This document shows positions 57,664 through 64,000 of a DNA stretch of 64,000 bases, in pieces; within the stretch, counting starts at the first letter, position 1, and each line of letters begins with the position of its first letter. The position numbers and the translations under genes are program-made. The notes under the pieces are model-generated. The model did no database searches, was not told where the DNA came from, and saw nothing but the letters and a program-made list of their open reading frames with translations. This stretch comes from Candidatus Formimonas warabiya (GTDB taxonomy: Bacteria; Bacillota; Dehalobacteriia; Dehalobacteriales; Dehalobacteriaceae): NCBI RefSeq assembly GCF_002777255.1, contig NZ_CP017634.1, forward strand, positions 2,430,903 to 2,494,902. Reading direction: 5' to 3'.

Positions 57664-58332
57664 TCATCGTACAATCTTTACAAAGTCTCCATTTCTCAAT
57701 GAAGCGGCATTGGCTTCGTCCATGTCAACATGCATTTCCAGTTTGTAATTTTCGTTCACCCGGGCCAGAACTTCACAAAAAATCACGCCCCGGGGACCGT
57801 AACACTGCACGTCAACCCTGTCTCCGTCCTTCACACTGAAAGAAGCCGCATCCTGCGGATGCATATGAATATGCCGGGCGGCGATAATGCATCCTTCCGG
57901 TACGGTGACGGATCCTGCAGGCCCCACCATGGTTAATCCTGCGGAGCCGCCCAAATCACCGGAATCTCTGATCGGTGCTCTTACCCCTAATTTAAAGCAA
58001 TCGGAAACGGAGATTTCCACCTGCGTTTGTTTCCGGGTCGGCCCCAGGATGCGCACGTTTTCGATAACTCCCTTCGGGCCTACCAAGGTTACTTTCTCCT
58101 CACAGGCATATTGTCCGGGCTGGGACAGATCTTTAAACTTGGTCAGCTTGGCATCCCGTCCAAACAAAATTTCCAAATCGTGGACCGAAAGATGGACATG
58201 TCGGTTAGAGATGCCGATGGGAATCTTCTTCTCTTCCTCTTGCTGCTGTTTTGGGATCGCTTCTCTTCCCAACTGCTGCAGCAACACTTCCCTGATCACC
58301 TGTTCCAATTGTTCCTTATCCAACCGGCTCAC
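57664..58332 (-). CDS. pduL: Phosphate acyltransferase PduL
   Basis: A 222-residue PduL-type phosphotransacylase that converts acyl-CoA and phosphate to acyl-phosphate and CoA, recycling CoA inside microcompartments. The two PduL barrels are visible. The metal-binding His motifs are SNRHVHLS (about residue 45), ARHIHMHPQDA (about 153) and LEMHVDMDEANAA near the end. The N-terminal amphipathic helix LDKEQLEQVIREVLLQQL followed by a linker is a typical encapsulation peptide that targets cargo to the shell. Start is GTG at 58332 or the TTG four codons on. Placed 18 bp behind the aldehyde dehydrogenase, its metabolic partner. Confidence 0.92.
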   Translation of the reverse strand: MSRLDKEQLEQVIREVLLQQLGREAIPKQQQEEEKKIPIGISNRHVHLSVHDLEILFGRDAKLTKFKDLSQPGQYACEEKVTLVGPKGVIENVRILGPTRKQTQVEISVSDCFKLGVRAPIRDSGDLGGSAGLTMVGPAGSVTVPEGCIIAARHIHMHPQDAASFSVKDGDRVDVQCYGPRGVIFCEVLARVNENYKLEMHVDMDEANAASLRNGDFVKIVR

Positions 58333-58350
58333 CTACCTTTTCTTTGCAGC

Positions 58351-59796
58351 TTACCGCTTTAATTCAGCGAGAACTTTTTTCACAACTTCAGCGATGTCCT
58401 CAGCGGAAATGCTGCTTTCCGGGCATGGGGCTTTGGGCTGTGTCTCTACTTGACATGTTTGATAAGCTAATCTTTTAATGTTGATTAAATGCATAGGCGT
58501 CACATTATCCGATGTGCTGCTGCCTGCAATGGTGCCGCATCCTAAAGTGAGAGACGGTGCCAAACCGGTGGTGTAGCCAATTCCGCCCAGAGAAGAAGGG
58601 GTATTTACCAAAATCCGGGATACCGGTTTTCTGATAAACTCCCGGATAATCTCATCATTCTGGGAATGGATGGCAAAGGTATGTCCCGCACCCATTAAAT
58701 TCAAAAGCTCAATGGCCAGGTGGCAGGCTTCTTCCCAGTCTTTCACCACATAGCAGGCCAATACAGTGGTTAATTTTTCGTAAGATAAGGGGAATCCCGG
58801 GCCATACCCTTCCAGAGGAGCGATGAGAATGCGCGTCCCTTCAGGGATGGTAATCCCCGCTCTGTCGGCAATCACCTTCGGTCCTTTGCCGACCAGGGCC
58901 GAATTCATGCCGCCCTTGGGCGTCATCACCACCCGGCTCACCTTTTCCACTTCATCTTTGGAGAGGAAGTACCCCCCCTGTGCTTCAAATTCCGCAATCA
59001 CCTTGTCCTTGATGGGCTCATCGATGAGAATGGAGTTTTCCGAGGCACAAATCACCCCGTTATCAAAGGTTTTCCCGGTGATAATATCGGACACGGCTTT
59101 TTTGATCTCGGCACTCCGTTCAATAAAAACGGGAGCGTTTCCCGCACCTACGCCATAGGCCGGTTTTCCCGCACTGTAGGCGGCCTTCACCAAACCAGGC
59201 CCCCCGGTAGCCAAAATCACGGAGATGTCGTCATGTTTCATTAATTCTTCCGTTGCGGCCATGGTTACTTTTGTTAAGCAGCCGATAATTCCCTCCGGAG
59301 CCCCTGCCTTTACTGCCGCTTCATGCAGTACCTGGGCGGCAGCGTTAATGCACCTGCACGCATTGGGGTGGGGGGCAAAGACAATGCCATTCCCCGCTTT
59401 GAGGGAGACTAAGGCTTTATAAATCGTGGTAGATGTGGGATTGGTGGAGGGAATGATGCCCATGACCACACCCATGGGAACCCCGGCTTCAATCACCTTG
59501 TTCTGGGGATCTTCCCGCAAAACTCCCACCGTTTTCATGTTTTTAATATATTCATAAACATTCTTTGCCGCAAAAAGGTTTTTCTTTACTTTGTCCTGAA
59601 AAATACCAAATTTGGTTTCGTCCGCTGCCATCCGGGCCAGCCATTCGGCATTTGCCACCGCTGCTTCGCTCATGGCGGCAACTATACGGTCAATCTGTTG
59701 CTGCGAGTAACCTGCCAATACCCGTTGGGCTTCTTTCGCCTTTCGGGCCAAATCCCTGGCTTCCTGGATGGAACTTAGATCATAGTCCAGCGCCAT
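58351..59796 (-). CDS. eutE: CoA-acylating aldehyde dehydrogenase (EutE/PduP type)
   Basis: A 481-residue aldehyde dehydrogenase that oxidises acetaldehyde or propionaldehyde to the acyl-CoA with NAD. Catalytic Cys lies in DNGVICASENS (about residue 250). NAD-binding and family motifs include GVVMGIIPSTNPTSTTIYKAL and LATGGPGLVKAAYSAGKPAYGVGAGN. The C-terminal helix ISAEDIAEVVKKVLAEL after a Pro/Ser-rich linker looks like an encapsulation peptide, here at the C-terminus rather than the N-terminus. It has an AAGGAGC ribosome binding site. Followed by pduL in the same operon. Confidence 0.93.
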   Translation of the reverse strand: MALDYDLSSIQEARDLARKAKEAQRVLAGYSQQQIDRIVAAMSEAAVANAEWLARMAADETKFGIFQDKVKKNLFAAKNVYEYIKNMKTVGVLREDPQNKVIEAGVPMGVVMGIIPSTNPTSTTIYKALVSLKAGNGIVFAPHPNACRCINAAAQVLHEAAVKAGAPEGIIGCLTKVTMAATEELMKHDDISVILATGGPGLVKAAYSAGKPAYGVGAGNAPVFIERSAEIKKAVSDIITGKTFDNGVICASENSILIDEPIKDKVIAEFEAQGGYFLSKDEVEKVSRVVMTPKGGMNSALVGKGPKVIADRAGITIPEGTRILIAPLEGYGPGFPLSYEKLTTVLACYVVKDWEEACHLAIELLNLMGAGHTFAIHSQNDEIIREFIRKPVSRILVNTPSSLGGIGYTTGLAPSLTLGCGTIAGSSTSDNVTPMHLINIKRLAYQTCQVETQPKAPCPESSISAEDIAEVVKKVLAELKR

Positions 59797-59811
59797 TTTC
59801 TTGCTCCTTTC

Positions 59812-60456
59812 TTAATCCTCCCTGCCTCGGGCCCGAAGAATTTCTGTGATGAGCTGTTCCTTATTGGCCCGTGATATTTCCCTGCCATGGATTCCTATCC
59901 CTGGCGTTTTTCGAGCTAGTCTCCTCAGTTCTCCCACAGTCATTGCTGCTAACTCAGGATCTTCTCCGGCACCTTCTTGACCTCCGGTGGATTCTTCTGT
60001 CACTTGATCTTCATCTTCAAAAGAAGAGGGTTCCGGACCGGACTGATTTTCCTGGCCCGGAATCACACCTCTTTGTTCATCTTCAACTTTCGTATCGGAG
60101 ACTACCTGACCGGAATCATGCTGTCCAGACGGTCCCTTTCCTTCCGGATCCGGTGGAGAGTCATCATCTTTCGGTAAGGCAGACTTCCCTTTAAATACCA
60201 TCCTGAGGTCAGCTTCGGGCCTGGGGATAACATGCTCGCTGATCACAGTACCAACTTTTGCGGCTGCGGCACTGCCTGCACTGACACTTGCCTGTACGGC
60301 TGCTACCTCGCCGACAAAAGCGACCATTACCAAACCGCCCGTGACTATTTCATATCCCACCAGTTGGACATTCGCAGCTTTGGTTCCGGCGTCAGCCGCT
60401 TCCACAGCAGGAACCAAACCTCTCGTTTCAATCATCCCCAGCGCTTGCTGCGTCAT
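59812..60456 (-). CDS. BMC shell protein with C-terminal Rho_N/SAP-like domain
   Basis: A 214-residue protein. Residues 1-85 form a canonical BMC hexamer domain (ALGMIETRGLVPAVEAADAG, GEVAAVQASVSAGSAAA, SEHVIPRPEADL). A disordered acidic linker of about 80 residues follows. The C-terminal MTVGELRRLARKTPGIGI.. and ANKEQLITEILRA matches the Rho_N/SAP-like helical fold. Shell proteins with extensions exist (EutK has a nucleic-acid-binding-like C-terminus, PduK a Cys-rich one), but a Rho_N-like module is unusual. It might tether the compartment to nucleic acid or to another protein. Shell role firm, extension role unknown. Confidence 0.88.
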   Translation of the reverse strand: MTQQALGMIETRGLVPAVEAADAGTKAANVQLVGYEIVTGGLVMVAFVGEVAAVQASVSAGSAAAAKVGTVISEHVIPRPEADLRMVFKGKSALPKDDDSPPDPEGKGPSGQHDSGQVVSDTKVEDEQRGVIPGQENQSGPEPSSFEDEDQVTEESTGGQEGAGEDPELAAMTVGELRRLARKTPGIGIHGREISRANKEQLITEILRARGRED

Positions 60457-60483
60457 CTGCTCAACCCCTTTTGTTCAACCTAT

Positions 60484-60780
60484 TTATTCAGCCTTGACGT
60501 ACTTTTTATAGTCATCAGGAAGAATCATTTCTACATCAGCATGGGGCCGCGGAATTACGTGTACGGAAATCAGTTCGCCAACTCTTTGCGCTGCAGCAGC
60601 GCCGGCATCCGTAGCGGCCTTCACGGCACCAACATCTCCCCGGACCATCACAGTGACAAGTCCGCCGCCCACGTGTACTTTACCGATGAGATAAACATTA
60701 GCTGCTTTTACCATGGCATCTGCTGCTTCAATGGAACCAACTAAACCTTTTGTTTCGATCATCCCTAATGCGTTTGTCAT
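60484..60780 (-). CDS. BMC hexameric shell protein (PduA/EutM type)
   Basis: A 98-residue single BMC domain, nearly the canonical length of the major facet protein: [40 protein letters not shown] and [16 protein letters not shown]. Such hexamers tile the shell and pass substrate through the central pore, here lined by the IGKVHVGGG loop. It has an AAGGAGG ribosome binding site, consistent with high expression, and lies between the EutQ-like and BMC-Rho_N genes. Confidence 0.93.
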   Translation of the reverse strand: MTNALGMIETKGLVGSIEAADAMVKAANVYLIGKVHVGGGLVTVMVRGDVGAVKAATDAGAAAAQRVGELISVHVIPRPHADVEMILPDDYKKYVKAE

Positions 60781-60808
60781 AATTAAAATTCCTCCTTAAA
60801 TTTTTAAG

Positions 60809-61480
60809 TTATTTTCCGGATAAATCTGCCCAGTTGGCAGGGTAGGTAACAAAAAAGAATTTACATTTGTCCGGTGTGGTGAAAGTCACATCGGTGCCCG
60901 CAGGAATATAAAATACATCTCCGGCCTGTCCGCTGAACTTCTTACCGTTGACAATAAACTCCAGGGTCCCTTCCACCACGTAATCAATTTCTTCATATCC
61001 TAAATGCCAGTCAAAAGAAGATTTTTCCAAAGTCATAAAACCTGTGGCCATGTTAGGACTTTCTCTCCGGGTCAGGATCTCCTTAATTCCCACCTTATCT
61101 TGGGGATTGCCGGTTTCAAAAGTATCACAGGTGACGGTGTTTCCTTTCACCAGACAAAAACCGCTCTGAGGATCCACTTCTTTCACGATCTCCGGCAGGC
61201 AGAATTGAGGAAGCTTCGCCATCACTTCCATGACGATTTTGGCAATCATTTCCTGGTTGACGGCAGGCAGGGGTTCACAGGCCCCGGCTGTTTCCTCCTT
61301 CACTGGTTCACAACATACTTCTGGTTTCTTGGGAGCAGCACCCCATTGCAAGGTAATTCCCCATTCATTGGCGGCATCTCTAGCCGCAGGTGTAATAATC
61401 GTGCCCGGTTCCAGATACAGAACCTTCTTTCCCGCACCAGCGAGACTCTTAATTTCATTTACTGAAATTAACGTCTTCAC
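60809..61480 (-). CDS. eutQ: EutQ-like cupin protein
   Basis: 223 residues from the GTG at 61480 behind an excellent AAGGAGGTG ribosome binding site; the longer frame to 61522 overlaps the upstream gene. The N-terminus (LISVNEIKSLAGAGKKVLYL then TPAARDAANEWGI) is the targeting-like segment shared by Eut and Cut accessory proteins. The C-terminal half is a cupin: SSFDWHLGYEEIDYVVEGTL and GQAGDVFYIPAGTDVTF. EutQ has been reported to have acetate kinase activity and to take part in compartment assembly. It could complete the PduL pathway by producing ATP. Confidence 0.85.
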   Translation of the reverse strand: MKTLISVNEIKSLAGAGKKVLYLEPGTIITPAARDAANEWGITLQWGAAPKKPEVCCEPVKEETAGACEPLPAVNQEMIAKIVMEVMAKLPQFCLPEIVKEVDPQSGFCLVKGNTVTCDTFETGNPQDKVGIKEILTRRESPNMATGFMTLEKSSFDWHLGYEEIDYVVEGTLEFIVNGKKFSGQAGDVFYIPAGTDVTFTTPDKCKFFFVTYPANWADLSGK

Positions 61481-61514
61481 ATTTTCACCTCCTTGATAAG
61501 AATCGGTTTTTGCT

Positions 61515-62063
61515 CTAGACAATACTTGGGATCAAGCTTTTATGCGGTGAAGGAATTACTACTTGCTGAACGAGCAGCCCTTTGTCGGCCGCGGTTCTCG
61601 CTCCGGCCTCCACAGCCGATTTCACTGCGGCCACATCTCCGGTCAAAGTAGTAAAACTTTTGCCGCCAAGTCCCATGCCTAAACGGATTTCAATCAAATC
61701 CACTTCCCCCGCTTTTACCGCGGTATCTGCCGCCACGATCATCGCCGCAACCGAGAAAGTCTCAATAATCCCCAAAGCATGAACTTCAACAACCGGGTTT
61801 CCTGCGGAACAAGCCGGAATCACCTGTGGGTGCACATTCGGGAGGATAAAATCATCCACCACATTGACATCGCCTTTGGCAATACCAGCTTTTACCGCGC
61901 TTTCTACGGCAGCCACGTCTCCCCAAACCAGCGTAATATACTTTCCCGGGCAAATTGGACGGCTGACAATGATGTCCACCTGGCCGGTTTTGAGCATGGC
62001 ATCGGCGCTTTCAATCCCTTTGGCAATACTATTAAACTCTACTAACCCAATGGCTCGGATCAT
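61515..62063 (-). CDS. pduT: Tandem-BMC shell protein PduT
   Basis: A 182-residue protein with two BMC domains (AIGLVEFNSIAKGIESADAM and ALGIIETFSVAAMIVAADTA). Cys38 (SRPICPGK) sits at the position known in PduT to bind a [4Fe-4S] cluster at the threefold pore, giving a redox path across the shell. It overlaps pduS by four bases. PduS and PduT interact in the Pdu compartment, so the coupling makes functional sense. Confidence 0.92.
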   Translation of the reverse strand: MIRAIGLVEFNSIAKGIESADAMLKTGQVDIIVSRPICPGKYITLVWGDVAAVESAVKAGIAKGDVNVVDDFILPNVHPQVIPACSAGNPVVEVHALGIIETFSVAAMIVAADTAVKAGEVDLIEIRLGMGLGGKSFTTLTGDVAAVKSAVEAGARTAADKGLLVQQVVIPSPHKSLIPSIV

Positions 62064-63400
62064 TGCTTTCCACCTCCATCCCCGTCTGCTTCAATGACAA
62101 TATTTTGGGAAACTTCCCGTACTGTACCCCTGATACTGGCATGAACGCTAGCGCCCATCGCCCCTTCCGGAATGGCCCCGATTAAAGCCCCTCTTTCCAC
62201 GTGCTGTCCCACTGTCACCACGGCCTGAGCCGGTGCGCCAATGTGCTGTTTGAGCGGTATCGTCACCTTTTTAGGGGCATAATCCGTATCAACTAAAGGA
62301 GCGGCTACATTATACGGTGTCAAACCCAAAGAAGAGATCAAACGTTTCACAGGAATTTTCATATATTCCCGGGATGGAACGACAACTTCCGGTTTCGAAG
62401 GTGGTGTAGCTTTCATCCCCTTCTTCCCCAGCTCCTGCTTTAATAAAGCATTTACCCGGCGCGGTGAGAGAAGCATCATATCGCAGGCATATTCGCAGGC
62501 ACCGCATTCGGTACAGCTGAATGCCATCTTCATCACTTCCTGATCACCGTCGAAATAGTTCAGCCCTCGCATAATCCGGTGCGGGCTCAACCGGTGACCC
62601 AGCATATGCCGGGGACACATGTCCGTGCAGCGCATACACTGAATACAGGCGGCTTTGGCCTGCTTAATGATGTGCGCCATGGAAATATTCCTTTTTTTCA
62701 TCATCGGATGGTCTTCCGCAAGGACAATTAACCCCTTGGTCGTTTTTGTGATGGGCTGGGAAAAATCATCAATCACTTTGCCCATCATGGGGCCGCCTTC
62801 CACCACAAGTTTCCCCCGCATGTCGGTTTGTCCGGCTAAAGCCAGCGCTTCCGCAACGGTGGTACCGATGGGCAGTTTTACCGTAATAGGATTGGGCACT
62901 TCCCCGGTTACCGTAAGATAGGTATCCGTAACGGGACATCCTTCCAAGGCATCGGCCACATTGATCAAGGTTTCCACATTGTCCACCACACAGCCGACTT
63001 TTAAAGGAATGCCCCCTTCCGGGATAATCTTTCCTACGACCTCATAAACCGTAACATGTTCGTCGCCCGCAGGATAAAAATCTCCTAAAATAAACAGTTT
63101 GATCGGCTTGCCAGCAATCGCCTTCTCCAAGGCTTCAATGGCATCATGGTACTTTCCCTTCAGGGCGATGGTGCCTAATGAGGCCCCGGTCGTCTGCATC
63201 ACTGCTTCCAGTCCTTTCACCAAACGGTCTGCCATTACCGCCATTAATTGCTGGTCTACCCGGAGGAGCGGTTCACATTCCGCCCCGTTGACGATCACAT
63301 GTTCTGCAGAAGCATTTACTTTGACATGGGTAGGAAATCCTGCTCCCCCGGCGCCGACTACTCCTGCATCCTTAATTTTTTGAATCATTTCCTCGTGCAT
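62060..63400 (-). CDS. pduS: PduS-like flavin/Fe-S reductase (RnfC family)
   Basis: A 446-residue RnfC/NuoF-like protein. Glycine-rich nucleotide-binding motif GVVGAGGAGFPTHVK at the start, NGAECEPLLRVDQ, a SLBB domain in the middle, two ferredoxin-type clusters CIQCMRCTDMCP (about 252) and CTECGACEYAC (about 296), and a C-terminal biotinyl-lipoyl-like domain (IGAPAQAVVTVGQHVERGALIG). PduS reduces cobalamin or passes electrons to PduT. Its presence suggests a B12-dependent signature enzyme or a need to re-oxidise NADH inside the shell. Confidence 0.93.
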   Translation of the reverse strand: MHEEMIQKIKDAGVVGAGGAGFPTHVKVNASAEHVIVNGAECEPLLRVDQQLMAVMADRLVKGLEAVMQTTGASLGTIALKGKYHDAIEALEKAIAGKPIKLFILGDFYPAGDEHVTVYEVVGKIIPEGGIPLKVGCVVDNVETLINVADALEGCPVTDTYLTVTGEVPNPITVKLPIGTTVAEALALAGQTDMRGKLVVEGGPMMGKVIDDFSQPITKTTKGLIVLAEDHPMMKKRNISMAHIIKQAKAACIQCMRCTDMCPRHMLGHRLSPHRIMRGLNYFDGDQEVMKMAFSCTECGACEYACDMMLLSPRRVNALLKQELGKKGMKATPPSKPEVVVPSREYMKIPVKRLISSLGLTPYNVAAPLVDTDYAPKKVTIPLKQHIGAPAQAVVTVGQHVERGALIGAIPEGAMGASVHASIRGTVREVSQNIVIEADGDGGGKQ

Positions 63401-63404
63401 ACCA

Positions 63405-63683
63405 TCACCTCAATGAGACTTCCGACTGGTTCTCATCAATAATCCCTACAATGACCGAATCAATAGGGGCATCCTCAAATCCGGCTGTTCTTCTGGCAGA
63501 ACTACCTTGCGTGATCAGCACTCTTTCCCCTATGCCGGCACCAATCATATCCACAGCGACAATAATTTTTCCTCTGCCTTCTTCCGGTGTATCCAGAAGC
63601 TGCACAATCATCAGCTTGGCGCCCACCAGGGATTCATCCTTTCTGGTCGACCAAATACTGTTAACCACTCTGCCGATTAACAT
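63405..63683 (-). CDS. eutN: BMC vertex protein EutN/CcmL
   Basis: A 92-residue single-domain pentameric vertex protein: IGRVVNSIWSTRKDESLVG, KIIVAVDMIGAGIGERVLI, GSSARRTAG and DSVIVGIID are the EutN/CcmL hallmarks. Pentamers close the corners of the icosahedral shell. I chose the ATG at 63683; a GTG directly before it is an alternative. Five bases separate it from pduS. Confidence 0.94.
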   Translation of the reverse strand: MLIGRVVNSIWSTRKDESLVGAKLMIVQLLDTPEEGRGKIIVAVDMIGAGIGERVLITQGSSARRTAGFEDAPIDSVIVGIIDENQSEVSLR

Positions 63684-63719
63684 CACCTATCACCCCTTCT
63701 TTCCTTAACGGTAAACGTC

Positions 63720-64000
63720 TTACTCCCGGATATCGGAAGAAAAATACCCGCTCACAGCCTTTAAAGCAGCATCCACGTCGGCAATTTCCCCGAAAATGCC
63801 GATCAAGGTCACATGCTGGGGACAAACCCCGCGAATTTCCTCGACTTCGACCTGGGCTGCCTTCTCCGCAATATCTGCCGCGGCAATCATGTCGGCCAGT
63901 GCGCCCTGAACCAATCCTACGGCACCTGGGCTGGGCAGAGCTTCTGCATGACCTGTGCGCCGTCGCGCCAAGATCCCCATGGTCCCTGGAGAAGGGGATT
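63720..64000 (-). CDS. BMC-domain shell protein, cut by window end
   Basis: The visible C-terminal part (from an ATG at 63980, but with the frame open to the window edge) shows a BMC domain: GAVGLVQGALADMIAAADIAEKAA and IGIFGEIADVDAALKAV. The preceding segment RRRTGHAEALPSPG is not typical of a shell protein start, so the gene probably begins beyond the window and may be a tandem or extended type. First visible gene of the operon. Confidence 0.7.
   Translation of the reverse strand, partial: SPSPGTMGILARRRTGHAEALPSPGAVGLVQGALADMIAAADIAEKAAQVEVEEIRGVCPQHVTLIGIFGEIADVDAALKAVSGYFSSDIRE

Overview
The window looks like a chromosomal segment of a low-to-mid GC, spore-former-like Firmicute, probably an anaerobic clostridial lineage of the Peptococcaceae type. 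The supporting signs are Shine-Dalgarno starts with many GTG/TTG codons, SUKH immunity proteins, LysM modules, IS66, IS110 and RIT elements, and a Pdu/Eut-type bacterial microcompartment (BMC) operon. The genus assignment is inference. No tRNA, rRNA or CRISPR array was seen.

Layout. (1) 1-3880 is nested mobile DNA. A trio of overlapping tyrosine recombinase genes (a RIT element, cut by the window edge) abuts an IS66 transposase remnant. That remnant sits in one of three copies of a structured non-coding module. (2) 3930-48214 is a giant polymorphic-toxin locus, all toxin and immunity genes on the minus strand. At its head (33941-48214) is one intact gene for a secreted protein of about 4,757 residues. 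Its order is signal peptide, I9-like propeptide, two Ig-like domains, S8 subtilisin-type peptidase, 36 kelch motifs (about six propellers), RHS/YD-repeat shell, LysM and a C-terminal toxin tip. It is followed by its immunity gene and a kptA-like RNA 2'-phosphotransferase. Downstream lie seven more toxin-tip plus immunity pairs: a HINT-linked tip, two LHH nucleases with SUKH immunity, a NucA/NucB nuclease with a DUF2625 protein, an HNH nuclease, and two tips I cannot name. Five of the seven retain part of the near-identical RHS/LysM sequence but have lost the secretion half. The other two are short tips next to IS110 transposases. One LHH cassette is split by a 3.5-kb TniA/TniB-like transposon with a 7-bp target duplication. 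REP-like GGGACAGG palindromes sit at the 5' breakpoints of four RHS fragments, and a different palindrome at the fifth.

(3) 48431-54700 holds a minus-strand operon of an alpha-2-macroglobulin-like protein without the thioester cysteine, a Memo-family protein and a two-TM potassium channel, closed by a clear terminator. (4) 54962-64000 is the end of a BMC operon: shell proteins (PduA-like, PduT-like, EutN, a BMC/Rho_N fusion and one cut by the window end), PduS, a EutQ-like cupin, an acylating aldehyde dehydrogenase and PduL. These are followed by three small membrane proteins and an APC-family (ethanolamine-permease-like) transporter. The signature substrate enzyme is not in the window.

How it may work: the head gene is the only copy with a secretion signal, so it is probably the expressed toxin. 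The downstream cassettes share thousands of collinear bases with it and may act as a reservoir of alternative tips that recombine onto it, while their own immunity genes protect the cell. The mobile elements, palindromes and repeated junction words mark where this remodelling has occurred.
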